In this document: positions 13,265 through 21,037 of the stretch, piece after piece
How positions within the stretch are numbered: position 1 is the stretch's first letter
Layout: every line of letters starts with the position of its first letter
Assembly (NCBI GenBank): GCA_900550585.1
Contig: URST01000033.1
Coordinates: 1-21,037 of the forward strand
Source of the DNA: an uncultured Eubacteriales bacterium
GTDB taxonomy: Bacteria > Bacillota > Clostridia > Oscillospirales > Oscillospiraceae
Length of the DNA stretch: 21,037 nucleotides
Direction: 5' to 3'
Made by a program: the position numbers and the translations under genes
Notes under the pieces: generated by a model
Told to the model about the DNA's origin: nothing
Databases searched by the model: none
Seen by the model: only the letters and a program-made list of their open reading frames with translations

Positions 13265-13609
13265 TTATTTCACCAGTTCGATGACGGCAGTCTCCGCAGC
13301 GTCGCCGCGGCGAACGCCGGTGCGGATAATGCGGGTGTAGCCGCCGTTGCGCTCAGCATAGCTGGGAGCCAGCTCCTTGAACAGCTTGTTGGCCACGTCT
13401 TCGCGGGTGATGAAGCTCAGCGCCTGACGATAGGCAGCCAGATCGCCCTTCTTGCCGAGGGTGATCATCTTCTCGGCCATGGGCTTGATCTCCTTGGCGC
13501 GGGTGATGGTGGTCTCCATGCGGCCCTTGTCCAGGAAATCGGTGACCTGCTGACGGAGCATCGCCATACGCTGATCGGTAGTCTTACCGAGCTTACGAGT
13601 TCCGGGCAT
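13265..13609 (-). CDS. rplQ: 50S ribosomal protein L17
   Basis: 114-aa large-subunit protein. It begins MPGTRKLGKTTDQRMAMLRQ, the standard L17 opening, and ends with the conserved YTRIIRTGVRRGDAAETAVI. It is the last gene of the cluster, after rpoA and before the operon terminator, as usual in Firmicutes. Confidence 0.98.
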   Translation of the reverse strand: MPGTRKLGKTTDQRMAMLRQQVTDFLDKGRMETTITRAKEIKPMAEKMITLGKKGDLAAYRQALSFITREDVANKLFKELAPSYAERNGGYTRIIRTGVRRGDAAETAVIELVK

Positions 13610-13653
13610 TTCTGTTTCCTCCTTGTAGGATATGCGCGGGAAGCGCAGATCAA

Positions 13654-14607
13654 TTAGTTGTTGTCCTCGCTGGCCAGGGACAGGCCCATCATAGCCAGCT
13701 TGTTGATAACTTCCTCCAGGGACTTGCGTCCCAGATTGCGGACCTTCATCATCTCATCTTCGGTCTTGGAGATCAAGTCCTCGACAGTGTTGATGTTGGC
13801 GCGCTTGAGGCAGTTGAAGCTGCGGACGGACAGATCCAGCTCCTCGATGGTCAGCTCCAGCATCTTGTCCTTGGAGTCAGTGGCCTTCTCCACCACGGTG
13901 GACTTGTCGCCCAGCGTGTCGGACAGGTCAGTGAACAGGGCAAAATGGTCACACAGGATCTTGGCTCCCAGAGACACCGCATCACGGGCCGTGATGGTGG
14001 TGTCCGTCCAAACCTCCAGCGTCAGCTTGTCGTAGTCGCTGGAGGCGCCGACACGGGTGCTCTCCACGGTGTAGTTGACCTTGTAGACGGGGGTGTAGAT
14101 GCTGTCGATGGGGATCACACCGATCACATTGGGGCGCAGGGCCTTGTTGCGGTCCGCGGACACATAGCCGCGGCCGTGGCTCAGCGTGATCTCCATGCTC
14201 AACGTGGCACCCACGTCCAGAGTCGCCAGATGAAGCTCGGGGTTCAGGACCTCCACTTCACCGTCGCTCTTGATGTCGCCGGCTGTCACCTCGCAGGGGC
14301 CTGCGGCCTCGATAAAGACCGTCTTGGCACCCTCGCAGTGCAGCTTGGTCAACAGATTCTTCACGTTCAGAACGATCTCCGTCACGTCTTCCTTCACACC
14401 GGGGATGGTGGAAAACTCGTGCTGCACACCGGCGATCTTGATGCTGGTGGCCGCCGTGCCGGGAAGGGACGAGAGCATGATGCGCCGCAGCGCATTGCCC
14501 AAAGTCGTTCCGTAACCGCGCTCCAGGGGTTCGATCACATATTTTCCATAGGAAGCGTCGCCGGGTGTTTCGATACACTCGATCTGGGGCTTCTCAATTT
14601 CGATCAT
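13654..14607 (-). CDS. rpoA: DNA-directed RNA polymerase alpha subunit
   Basis: 317-aa scaffold subunit of RNA polymerase. The N-terminal assembly domain includes YGTTLGNALRRIMLSSLPG. The C-terminal domain that binds UP elements and activators follows a linker (about 235-250) and includes LDLSVRSFNCLKRANINTVE and VRNLGRKSLEEV. Length is normal. The gap to rpsD (87 bases) holds a small GCGGCC/GGCCGC hairpin and a good ribosome site (GGAGGG) before the ATG. Confidence 0.98.
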   Translation of the reverse strand: MIEIEKPQIECIETPGDASYGKYVIEPLERGYGTTLGNALRRIMLSSLPGTAATSIKIAGVQHEFSTIPGVKEDVTEIVLNVKNLLTKLHCEGAKTVFIEAAGPCEVTAGDIKSDGEVEVLNPELHLATLDVGATLSMEITLSHGRGYVSADRNKALRPNVIGVIPIDSIYTPVYKVNYTVESTRVGASSDYDKLTLEVWTDTTITARDAVSLGAKILCDHFALFTDLSDTLGDKSTVVEKATDSKDKMLELTIEELDLSVRSFNCLKRANINTVEDLISKTEDEMMKVRNLGRKSLEEVINKLAMMGLSLASEDNN

Positions 14608-14694
14608 GCAGTACCCTCCTTCATTCTTTTGGCGGAGCGGCCAAAGGGGCCGCGTCCAATTTGGTTCCAGTGCTTCGTGAGGGTTTGAACCCTA

Positions 14695-15297
14695 TTACTT
14701 GGAGTACAACTCGACGATCAGATGCTCCTCGATGGGCATGTCGATGTCCTCGCGGGCGGGCATGGTGACAACGGTGCCCTTCAGGGCGGTCTTGTCACGC
14801 TCCAGCCACTTGGGGACGGTGACCATGGGGGCATCCTCGGCGGTCAGGCGCTTGAAGGCCACGGAGGAGCGGCTGCTCTCCTTGACCTCGATCACATCGC
14901 CCACGCGCACCAGATAGGAGGGGATGTTGACCTTATGGCCATTGACGGTGAAATGGGCGTGGTTCACCAGCTGACGGGCCTCGCGGCGGGTCATGGCGAA
15001 GCCCAGACGATACACCACATTGTCCAGACGACGCTCTACCAGGCTCAGCAGGTTCTCGCCGGTCTTGCCGGGCATGGCGGAAGCCTTCTCATAGTAAGCA
15101 TGGAACTGCTTCTCCAGAATGCCATAGACGAACTTGACCTTCTGCTTCTCGTTGAGCTGGATGGCGTACTCGCTCTTCTTCTTTCTCATCTGGCCGCCGG
15201 GGTTGCGCTTGGTCTCCTTCTTGGAGTAACCCATGACGGTAGGAGAAATACCCAGCGCCTTGCAACGCTTGGCGACAGGCTGCATATTTTTAGCCAT
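14695..15297 (-). CDS. rpsD: 30S ribosomal protein S4
   Basis: 200-aa primary 16S rRNA-binding protein. It starts MAKNMQPVAKRCKALGISPT and carries the S4 RNA-binding domain (RRLDNVVYRLGFAMTRREAR, then HFTVNGHKVNIPSYLV). The N-terminus lacks the Cys cluster of zinc-type S4. S4 often represses its own operon in bacteria; no regulatory site was identified here. Confidence 0.97.
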   Translation of the reverse strand: MAKNMQPVAKRCKALGISPTVMGYSKKETKRNPGGQMRKKKSEYAIQLNEKQKVKFVYGILEKQFHAYYEKASAMPGKTGENLLSLVERRLDNVVYRLGFAMTRREARQLVNHAHFTVNGHKVNIPSYLVRVGDVIEVKESSRSSVAFKRLTAEDAPMVTVPKWLERDKTALKGTVVTMPAREDIDMPIEEHLIVELYSK

Positions 15298-15322
15298 GAT
15301 TTAATAATCCTCCTTCTTCCGA

Positions 15323-15724
15323 TTACACGCGACGACGCTTGGGGGGGCGGCATCCGTTGTGGGGGATGGGGGTGACGTCCTTGATCATCGTCACTTCCAG
15401 ACCCACCGCCTGCAGGGCGCGGATGGCGGCCTCACGGCCCTGACCGGGGCCCTTCACGAAGACCTCAACGGTCTTCAGGCCATGCTCCATCGCAGCCTTG
15501 GCGGCCGTCTCAGCGGCGCTCTGGGCGGCGAAGGGAGTGGACTTCTTGCTGCCGCGGAAACCGAGACCACCGGAGGAAGCCCAGGACAGAGCGTTGCCCT
15601 GTGCATCGGTGACGGTCACCATAGTGTTGTTGAAGGAAGAACGGATATGCACCTGACCCTTTTCGACGTTCTTCTTCTCACGACGACGGCGAATGACTTT
15701 CTTGCCTTTTACGTTAGCTGCCAT
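15323..15724 (-). CDS. rpsK: 30S ribosomal protein S11
   Basis: 133-aa small-subunit platform protein. Diagnostic stretches are HIRSSFNNTMVTVTDAQGN and VKGPGQGREAAIRALQ, ending in the typical TPIPHNGCRPPKRRRV. It lies between rpsM (18 bases upstream) and rpsD. Confidence 0.98.
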   Translation of the reverse strand: MAANVKGKKVIRRRREKKNVEKGQVHIRSSFNNTMVTVTDAQGNALSWASSGGLGFRGSKKSTPFAAQSAAETAAKAAMEHGLKTVEVFVKGPGQGREAAIRALQAVGLEVTMIKDVTPIPHNGCRPPKRRRV

Positions 15725-15742
15725 GATCTATTCTTCCCTCCT

Positions 15743-16111
15743 TTACTTCTTCTTGTTAGCGATAGTCTTCTTGGGGCCTTTGCGAGTGCGTGCGTTGGTC
15801 TTGCTGCGCTGACCGCGAACGGGCAGGCCACGACGGTGGCGCATGCCGCGATAGCAGCCGATTTCAGTCAGACGCTTGATGTCAAGCGCTACTTGACGAC
15901 GCAGATCACCCTCGACCACATAGGACTGGTCAATGGCCTCACGCAGCTTCGCTTCGTCGGCCTCGGTCAGATCCTTTACGCGAGTGTCGGGGTTGATGCC
16001 TGTCTGCGCAAGGATATCCTGCGCACTTTTTCTTCCAATACCATAGATATAAGTCAAACCGATCTCGATTCGCTTATCCTTGGGCAGGTCAATACCGGCA
16101 ATACGTGCCAT
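15743..16111 (-). CDS. rpsM: 30S ribosomal protein S13
   Basis: 122-aa small-subunit head protein that contacts the P-site tRNA and the 50S bridge. It starts MARIAGIDLPKDKRIEIGLT, has YIYGIGRKSAQDIL, then GCYRGMRHRRGLPVRGQRSK, and ends in a Lys-rich tail (GPKKTIANKKK). Confidence 0.98.
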   Translation of the reverse strand: MARIAGIDLPKDKRIEIGLTYIYGIGRKSAQDILAQTGINPDTRVKDLTEADEAKLREAIDQSYVVEGDLRRQVALDIKRLTEIGCYRGMRHRRGLPVRGQRSKTNARTRKGPKKTIANKKK

Positions 16112-16136
16112 AACTTAGAGCACCTCCACTTTCTAC

Positions 16137-16250
16137 TTAGCCCTGTCTCTGCTTATGCTTGGGATTCTCGCAAATCACCATTACACGGCCTTTGCGGCGG
16201 ATCACTTTGCACTTCTCGCACATGGGCTTCACGGACGGTCTTACTTTCAT
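16137..16250 (-). CDS. rpmJ: 50S ribosomal protein L36
   Basis: 37-aa zinc-binding protein, starting MKVRPSVKPMCEKCKVIRRK. The zinc ligands Cys11, Cys14, Cys27 and His32 are all present, so this is the zinc-binding form. It sits 13 bases after infA and 25 bases before rpsM, its normal place. Confidence 0.97.
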   Translation of the reverse strand: MKVRPSVKPMCEKCKVIRRKGRVMVICENPKHKQRQG

Positions 16251-16263
16251 TTTGATAAACCTC

Positions 16264-16482
16264 CTACTTACTGCGCCAGGTAATCCGGCCACGGGTCAAA
16301 TCATAGGGAGACATTTCCACTGTCACCTTGTCGCCGGGCAGAATCCTGATGAAATTCATTCTGAGCTTTCCGGAAATATGCGCTAATATCGTGTGTCCAT
16401 TTCCAATGTCAACTTGGAATGTGGTGTTGGGCAGGGACTCGACGACCACGCCCTCGACTTCGATCATATCGGATTTTGCCAA
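16264..16482 (-). CDS. infA: Translation initiation factor IF-1
   Basis: 72-aa S1-like OB-fold protein that binds the A site of the 30S subunit during initiation. Conserved parts are DMIEVEGVVVESLPNTTFQV and HISGKLRMNFIRILPGDKV. The start is TTG at 16482, giving the standard N-terminus MAKSD. An AGGAGGG site lies seven bases upstream of the TTG, whereas the next ATG (codon 6) is too far from it. The gene starts three bases after the stop of the KOW-domain gene. Confidence 0.96.
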   Translation of the reverse strand: MAKSDMIEVEGVVVESLPNTTFQVDIGNGHTILAHISGKLRMNFIRILPGDKVTVEMSPYDLTRGRITWRSK

Positions 16483-16485
16483 GTG

Positions 16486-16767
16486 CTATCCCTCCTGGTC
16501 TTGATCACCGCCGCTCAACGCGGCTATGGCTTTACGAAGCTCACTATTTGTGATTTTTTCGCTGCTTCTGATCTTCTCAGCCACCAGACTGTGACTCTCG
16601 CCCACCAGCGCCACATGCTTGCGGCGCTTGCGCTTGGGATTCTCCAGCCGGCGCTGTTTCCCGTCGGCCAGCAGGAGGAAGTCCCCCTCCGCTGCAAGCA
16701 CGAAGAAAAGACTCCCTGCGTCCCTGCCGGCGACTGATCTGACAATGTTTGATTTGGCTATGTCCAT
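16486..16767 (-). CDS. KOW-domain RNA-binding protein (L14e-like)
   Basis: 93-aa basic protein. Its start, MDIAKSNIVRSVAGRDAGSL, followed by FFVLAAEGDFLLLADG, is the KOW fold seen in some ribosomal proteins and transcription factors. A Lys/Arg-rich segment follows (RLENPKRKRRKHVAL). A homologue in this exact place, between map and infA, is usual in Clostridia and related Firmicutes. A role on the ribosome or in translation is likely but not established. It starts one base after the map stop codon, so it is translationally coupled. Confidence 0.85.
   Translation of the reverse strand: MDIAKSNIVRSVAGRDAGSLFFVLAAEGDFLLLADGKQRRLENPKRKRRKHVALVGESHSLVAEKIRSSEKITNSELRKAIAALSGGDQDQEG
16490..16496 (-). 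promoter_or_regulatory. Ribosome binding site deciding the TTG start of infA
   Basis: AGGAGGG on the minus strand lies within the last codons of the upstream KOW gene, seven bases before TTG at 16482. Spacing supports TTG over the ATG at codon 6. Confidence 0.75.
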
Positions 16768-16768
16768 G

Positions 16769-17530
16769 TTACACCAGCGATTTCTCCGGGTCCGTCAGAA
16801 GCTCCGGCTCTCCGGCGGTGATCAGGATGGTGTTTTCATAGTGGGCGGCGTTTTTGCCGTCCGCCGTCTTTACGGTCCAGCCGTCCGGCATCTGCTTGAT
16901 GGCGGCGCTGCCCGTATTGACCATGGGCTCCACGGCGATGGTCATGCCCCGCAGAAGCCGGGGACCATGGCCGGGGTTGCCGAAGTTGGGCACCTCCGGC
17001 GGCTCGTGCATCCGCCGGCCGATGCCGTGGCCGACATACTCCCGGACGACGCTGAAGCCGTTGGATTCCACATAGGCCTGCACCGCGGCGGAGATATCCG
17101 ACAGGCGGCAGCCCTCCCTGGCGTACTTGATGCCCTGGAAGAAGCTCTCCTGCGTGACCCGGATCAGCCGCATGGCCTCGTCGGACACCTGCCCGCAGGG
17201 GTAGGTGCCGGCGCAGTCGCCATGAAAGCCGCCGATGAACGCGCCCACGTCCACGCTGACGATGTCACCCTCCTTCAGCACCCGCTTGCCGGGGATGCCG
17301 TGGATGATCTCATCGTTGACGGAGACGCACACGCTGGCCGGATAGCCGTTGTAGTGCAGGAACGAGGGCGTGGCGCCCTGCTCCGTGATGAACTGGAACA
17401 CAGCCTTATCGATCTGCTGCGTTGTGACGCCGGGTCTTACCATATCCCGTGCCAGAGCACGGGCTGCCGCGGTAATTTTGCCAGCCCGGCGCATCAACTC
17501 GATCTCGTGCGCGGATTTCAGTGTGATCAT
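16769..17530 (-). CDS. map: Methionine aminopeptidase type I
   Basis: 253-aa metalloenzyme that removes the initiator Met from new proteins. All five metal ligands are visible: Asp94 (VSVDVG), Asp105 (HGDCAGT), His168 (VGHGIG), Glu201 (VEPMV) and Glu232 (HYENTI). The substrate-facing His77 (EIIHGIP) is also present. There is no N-terminal zinc-finger extension. Its start overlaps the adk stop by four bases (ATGA), showing coupling. Confidence 0.97.
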   Translation of the reverse strand: MITLKSAHEIELMRRAGKITAAARALARDMVRPGVTTQQIDKAVFQFITEQGATPSFLHYNGYPASVCVSVNDEIIHGIPGKRVLKEGDIVSVDVGAFIGGFHGDCAGTYPCGQVSDEAMRLIRVTQESFFQGIKYAREGCRLSDISAAVQAYVESNGFSVVREYVGHGIGRRMHEPPEVPNFGNPGHGPRLLRGMTIAVEPMVNTGSAAIKQMPDGWTVKTADGKNAAHYENTILITAGEPELLTDPEKSLV

Positions 17531-18165
17531 TCGGACACTCCTAACGCACGGAGGATCAACTGGGTGGTGCCGGCCACGGTGGGCTGGTCCTCCACAGTTT
17601 TCAGGAGCCCGCGGGCCTCATAGAAGCCCTTGAGGGGTTCCGTCTCTTTATGATAGACCGCAAGACGATCGCGGACCGTCTCGGGGTCATCATCCTTACG
17701 CTGCTTGAGCGCGCCGCCGCACACATCGCACACGCCCTCCTTTTTCGGAGGAATGTTGACGATGTGATAGCTGGCGCCGCAGTTCTCGCAGACACGGCGG
17801 CCGCCCATCCGGGCGATGATCTTCTCATCGGGGATCTCGATGGCCACCACGGCGTCGAATCTGATACCTGCCTGCTCCAGCGCCTCGGCCTGGGCAATGG
17901 TGCGGGGCACGCCGTCCAGGATATAGCCGTTGGCGCAGTCAGGCTCCTGCAGACGCTCGCTGATGATGCCGATGATGACCTCGTCGGGCACCAGCTTGCC
18001 GGCGTCCATGTACTCCTTGGCCTTCAGGCCGGTGGGAGTGCCGTTCTTGACAGCGGCACGCAGGATGTTACCGGTAGAGATGGTGGGGATACCCAGCGTC
18101 TTCTTGATAATGTCCGCCTGAGTGCCTTTGCCGGCACCAGGAGCGCCTAAAAGGATCAGTTTCAT
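17527..18165 (-). CDS. adk: Adenylate kinase
   Basis: 212-aa enzyme that interconverts AMP + ATP and 2 ADP. P-loop GAPGAGKGT (7-15). The lid carries four Cys (126, 129, 146, 149: CENC and CDVC), so it is the zinc-stabilised form common in Gram-positives. ATG at 18165 with GAGGTG upstream was chosen over an in-frame TTG at 18177. Two positions differ from the common pattern: STGN for STGD (residues 30-33) and DGVPRT for DGFPRT (84-89). Both lie near the AMP site but look like tolerated variation. Located between secY and map, as expected. Confidence 0.97.
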   Translation of the reverse strand: MKLILLGAPGAGKGTQADIIKKTLGIPTISTGNILRAAVKNGTPTGLKAKEYMDAGKLVPDEVIIGIISERLQEPDCANGYILDGVPRTIAQAEALEQAGIRFDAVVAIEIPDEKIIARMGGRRVCENCGASYHIVNIPPKKEGVCDVCGGALKQRKDDDPETVRDRLAVYHKETEPLKGFYEARGLLKTVEDQPTVAGTTQLILRALGVSE

Positions 18166-18177
18166 GATACACCTCAA

Positions 18178-19461
18178 TTATTCGAGGAAGCCCTTATACT
18201 GACGCATCAGCATCTGGGATTCCAGAGCCTGTACGGTCTCCAACGCAACACCCACCACGATGATGACGGAGGTGCCGCCGATGGACAGGGACGCCACATC
18301 AACGATCTTGCCGATGAGCAGGGGCAGGATCGCCACGACGCCCAGGTAGATGGCGCCGAACAGCGTGACCTTGTTGAGGACCTTCTTGATGAAGTCCGCG
18401 GTGGGCTTACCAGGGCGGAAGCCGGGGATGAAGCCGCCGTTCTTCTTCAGGTTGTTGGAGATCTCAACAGGGTTGAACTGGATGGTGGCGTAGAAGTAGC
18501 TGAAGGCAATGATCATCAGGAAGTAGACGATCATGTACAGCACGCTCTTGCTGTCCACTGCATTCACCAGCGTGTAGCCGAAGGTACCCTTCTCGGGAGC
18601 GGGCAGGAACGCCGCCACCGTGGGGATGATCATGGCGATGGACTGGGCGAAGATGATGGGCAGAACGCCGGACATATTCACCTTCATGGGCAGCGTGGAG
18701 CTCTGGCCGCCGTACATCTTGCGGCCCACCTGACGCTTGGCGTACTGCACCGGGATGCGGCGCTCGGCGCCGTTGACCCAGGTGATCAGGACGATCAGGG
18801 CCAGGATGCCCACCACTACCAGAACGGCCATCCACCAGGTCATGTCGCCGGTGCGCAGGGAGGTGGCCATGTTGCCGACCATGCTGGGCACGCGGGACAG
18901 GATGCCTGCGAACAGGATGATGGAGATACCGTTGCCGATACCGAACTCGGTGATCTGCTCACCCATCCACATAACGAAGGAGGAGCCGGCGATGAAGGAG
19001 ACGATGATGACCAGAGCAGCCCAGACGCTGGTGTTGGTCAGGATACCGTAGTTCTTCATCAGGGCGTAGTAGCCCCAGCCCTGCAGGATGGCGATGGCCA
19101 CCGTTGCGTAACGGGTGATGGACTGGATCTTCTTCTTGCCCTCCTCGCCGCCGTCGCGGGCCATGCGCTCCAGCGCAGGGATGGCGATGGTCAGCAGCTG
19201 GATGATGATGGAGCTGTTGATGTAGGGCTGGACACCCAGCGCGAACACCGTGGCCTCCGCGAAGGCGCCGCCGGACATGACGTTGTACAGGCCCAGGACG
19301 GTGGTGCTCAGCTGGTTCAGGTAGTCGCCCAGCAGCTCCGTGTTCACATAGGGAACGGGGATGGCGTTGCCGATACGGAAGATCAGCAGGATCAGGGCGG
19401 TGAACACCAGCTTCTTGCGAAGCTCGGGGATCGCCCATGCCTTTTTGATCGTCTGGATCAC
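18178..19461 (-). CDS. secY: Preprotein translocase subunit SecY
   Basis: 427-aa protein-conducting channel with ten membrane helices. Recognisable parts are RIGNAIPVPYVN near the N-terminus, GGEEGKKKIQSITRYATV in a cytoplasmic loop, and FRPGKPTADFIKKVLNKVTL in the last large loop. It starts with GTG at 19461, preceded by GAGGTG nine bases upstream; no ATG lies nearby in frame. One base separates it from the rplO stop. Its small partner secG is elsewhere in the window. Confidence 0.97.
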   Translation of the reverse strand: MIQTIKKAWAIPELRKKLVFTALILLIFRIGNAIPVPYVNTELLGDYLNQLSTTVLGLYNVMSGGAFAEATVFALGVQPYINSSIIIQLLTIAIPALERMARDGGEEGKKKIQSITRYATVAIAILQGWGYYALMKNYGILTNTSVWAALVIIVSFIAGSSFVMWMGEQITEFGIGNGISIILFAGILSRVPSMVGNMATSLRTGDMTWWMAVLVVVGILALIVLITWVNGAERRIPVQYAKRQVGRKMYGGQSSTLPMKVNMSGVLPIIFAQSIAMIIPTVAAFLPAPEKGTFGYTLVNAVDSKSVLYMIVYFLMIIAFSYFYATIQFNPVEISNNLKKNGGFIPGFRPGKPTADFIKKVLNKVTLFGAIYLGVVAILPLLIGKIVDVASLSIGGTSVIIVVGVALETVQALESQMLMRQYKGFLE

Positions 19462-19462
19462 G

Positions 19463-19903
19463 TTAGATCACCTCTGCCTTTCCACCAGCTGCTTCGATCG
19501 CTTCCTTAGCAGCCTGGGAGAAAGCAGCGGCCTGCACGGTCACCTTCTTGGTAACTTTGCCGTTACCGAGGACCTTGTAGCCGTACTCGCACTTGCTCAG
19601 GATACCCTTTGCAAGCAGGGCTTCAGCGGTGACGATCTCGCCGTCCTCAAACTTGTTGAGGGCGCTCAGGTTGATGATTTCCAGGGGCTTGGCAAAAATG
19701 TTGTTGAAACCGCGCTTGGGGATGCGGCGGGCCAGAGGCATCTGACCGCCTTCAAAGCCGATGCGGGTGCCGCCGCCGGAGCGGGCTTTCTGACCCTTAT
19801 GGCCGCGGCCTGCGGTCTTGCCGTTGCCGGAGCCGTGACCACGGCCCTTGCGATAGGCTTCCTTGGTGGAGCCGGCGGCGGGAGACAGTTCATTCAGTTT
19901 CAT
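19463..19903 (-). CDS. rplO: 50S ribosomal protein L15
   Basis: 146-aa large-subunit protein. It starts MKLNELSPAAGSTKEAYRKG and has the Gly/Arg-rich N-terminus typical of L15 (GHGSGNGKTAGRGHKGQKAR), ending in a helical domain with QAAKEAIEAAGGKAEVI. It lies 14 bases after rpmD. Confidence 0.97.
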   Translation of the reverse strand: MKLNELSPAAGSTKEAYRKGRGHGSGNGKTAGRGHKGQKARSGGGTRIGFEGGQMPLARRIPKRGFNNIFAKPLEIINLSALNKFEDGEIVTAEALLAKGILSKCEYGYKVLGNGKVTKKVTVQAAAFSQAAKEAIEAAGGKAEVI

Positions 19904-19917
19904 GCTCTCGCACCTCC

Positions 19918-20100
19918 TTATTCTACTTCGGTCACCTGCAGCAGGTAACCGATCTTTGCGACCTTGCCGCGGGTCTGAGCGTTGTCAGGCTGCACGGTGG
20001 TGTCACCGATCTTACGCAGGCCCAGAGAGTTGGCAGTGGCGATGTGCTTTTCCAGTCTGCCGTTGAGGCTCTTAACGAGCTGGATCTTCAGATTAGCCAT
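19918..20100 (-). CDS. rpmD: 50S ribosomal protein L30
   Basis: 60-aa protein. MANLKIQLVKSLNGRLEKHI, then TANSLGLRKIGDTTVQPDNA and a closing VAKIGYLLQVTEV match the short bacterial L30. Located between rpsE and rplO. Confidence 0.95.
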   Translation of the reverse strand: MANLKIQLVKSLNGRLEKHIATANSLGLRKIGDTTVQPDNAQTRGKVAKIGYLLQVTEVE

Positions 20101-20112
20101 GTTCTCTCCTCC

Positions 20113-20613
20113 TTAACCCACGATCTCGTCCACGCTCTTGCCGCGGGTGCGGGCGACCTCTTCCGGGGTACGCAGAGCCTTCAGGCCCTCAAAGGTGGCG
20201 GCAACCACGTTCACGGCGGTGTTGGAACGCAGGCACTTGGTACGGATATCCTTGATACCGGCAGCTTCCATGATGATACGCACGGGGCCGCCGGCGATCA
20301 CGCCGGTACCGGGGGCGGCGGGCTTCATCAGCACGCGGCCTGCACCGGCCTCGCCGATGATCTCATGGGGGATGGTACTGCCGGACAGGGAGACGGTGAT
20401 CATGTTCTTCTTGGCATCCTCGATGCCCTTGCGGATGGCCTCGGGGACCTCAGCGGCCTTGCCCAGGCCGAAGCCGACCTTGCCCTTGCCGTCGCCGACG
20501 ACCATCAGGGCGGAGAACTTCATGACACGACCACCCTTAACGGTCTTGGATACGCGGTTGGTAGCGACTACTTTCTCAATGTACTCGCTCTGCTCTCTTT
20601 CAAATCTTGCCAT
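20113..20613 (-). CDS. rpsE: 30S ribosomal protein S5
   Basis: 166-aa protein that supports decoding accuracy. It contains RVSKTVKGGRVMKFSALMVV with VGDGKGKVGFGLGKAAEVPE, and the C-terminal domain PAAPGTGVIAGGPVRIIMEA. It lies 17 bases after rplR. Confidence 0.98.
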   Translation of the reverse strand: MARFEREQSEYIEKVVATNRVSKTVKGGRVMKFSALMVVGDGKGKVGFGLGKAAEVPEAIRKGIEDAKKNMITVSLSGSTIPHEIIGEAGAGRVLMKPAAPGTGVIAGGPVRIIMEAAGIKDIRTKCLRSNTAVNVVAATFEGLKALRTPEEVARTRGKSVDEIVG

Positions 20614-20630
20614 TGATAAGTCCTCCTTCC

Positions 20631-20990
20631 TTAGAATTCCAGGCCGCCCTCGCGGGCGCCTTCAGCCAGCTCGGCCACACGGCCGTGGTACAGGTAGCCA
20701 CCGCGGTCGAACACGACCTGGTCGATGCCCTTGGCCTTGCAGCGCTCGGCCACCAGCTTGCCCACAGCGCGGGCAGCAGCCTTGTTGCCGCCGTTGCCCT
20801 CGATCTCCTTATCCAGGGAGGAGGCGGACACCAGGGTGTTGCCGGCCACATCGTCGATGACCTGGGCATAGATGTTCTTCTCGCTGCGGAACACGTTCAG
20901 ACGGGGACGCTCGGGAGTGCCGGACAGCTTGGCACGGACTCTCTTATGGCGCTTGAGACGCTGCGCGTTGGTATCGGGTCTTTTAATCAT
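20631..20990 (-). CDS. rplR: 50S ribosomal protein L18
   Basis: 119-aa 5S rRNA-binding protein. RHKRVRAKLSGTPERPRLNV and YAQVIDDVAGNTLVSASSL are typical, with the ending FDRGGYLYHGRVAELAEGAR. It follows rplF by 14 bases. Confidence 0.97.
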   Translation of the reverse strand: MIKRPDTNAQRLKRHKRVRAKLSGTPERPRLNVFRSEKNIYAQVIDDVAGNTLVSASSLDKEIEGNGGNKAAARAVGKLVAERCKAKGIDQVVFDRGGYLYHGRVAELAEGAREGGLEF

Positions 20991-21004
20991 ATCGGCACAC
21001 CTCC

Positions 21005-21037
21005 TTACTTCTTGGCGCCGGTCTTACCGACCTTGCG
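21005..21037 (-). CDS. rplF: 50S ribosomal protein L6, C-terminal end (partial)
   Basis: Only the last ten codons and TAA are in the window; the gene continues past the right edge. They read RKVGKTGAKK, the usual end of L6, and the position directly before rplR fits the spc operon order. Confidence 0.85.
   Translation of the reverse strand, partial: RKVGKTGAKK

Noticed and set aside
11339..13657. Long plus-strand open frame of about 770 codons
   Set aside because: It is antisense to rpoN, both zinc-ribbon genes and rplQ and passes through terminators and promoters. Its product is Ala/Pro/Arg-rich without motifs.
14608..14694. Small GCGGCC/GGCCGC hairpin between rpsD and rpoA as a terminator or S4 target
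   Set aside because: Only a 6-bp stem with no T run. S4 autoregulation sites are not recognisable by eye here, so no call was made.

Overview
The window looks like a chromosomal piece of a G+C-rich Gram-positive gut-type Clostridia, most like Oscillospiraceae. This placement is an inference. It rests on the spc-type ribosomal operon order with a KOW-domain gene between map and infA, a Gram-positive LexA box, a class B sortase, and strong Shine-Dalgarno sites. Almost every gene lies on the minus strand. Only the sortase pair, a TetR fragment and secG read on the plus strand. I saw no tRNA, rRNA, CRISPR or intact insertion sequence.

Region by region. (1) 1-983: the end of a surface protein whose tail carries the sortase-B-like motif NPQTG, then a class B sortase and a strong terminator. 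(2) 998-2606: a gene graveyard. It holds the C-terminal end of a GLUG-repeat surface protein, the middle of an MMPL/RND exporter, and the C-terminal half of a TetR regulator. The pieces are joined abruptly, with CTGCAGCTG at both junctions. The simplest history is a divergent exporter/regulator locus that suffered internal deletions; a chimeric assembly is the alternative. (3) 2707-4707: lexA and secG, divergent from a shared 213-bp promoter region with an SOS box, then a lipoprotein polysaccharide deacetylase.

(4) 4740-11855: the most interesting region, a self-contained sigma-54 unit. rpoN (10524-11855) is followed by a probable four-gene operon: NhaC-family antiporter, mandelate-racemase-group enzyme, MATE exporter, and PAS/AAA+/Fis sigma-54 activator. 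Upstream of the operon I find a good -24/-12 promoter. Beyond it are three copies of a 15-16 bp AT-rich near-palindrome spaced 31 and 42 bp apart, about 3 and 4 helical turns, as expected for activator sites. The proposal is that the activator senses a small molecule and turns on uptake and conversion of a carboxylate-type substrate, including its own gene.

(5) 11985-13066: two small zinc-ribbon genes of unknown role. (6) 13199-21037: the 3' part of the ribosomal protein/secY/rpoA cluster, in the order rplF(partial)-rplR-rpsE-rpmD-rplO-secY-adk-map-KOW-infA-rpmJ-rpsM-rpsK-rpsD-rpoA-rplQ, closed by a strong terminator. These genes make ribosomal proteins, the Sec channel, adenylate kinase, Met aminopeptidase, IF-1 and the RNA polymerase alpha subunit. 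secY starts with GTG and infA with TTG.
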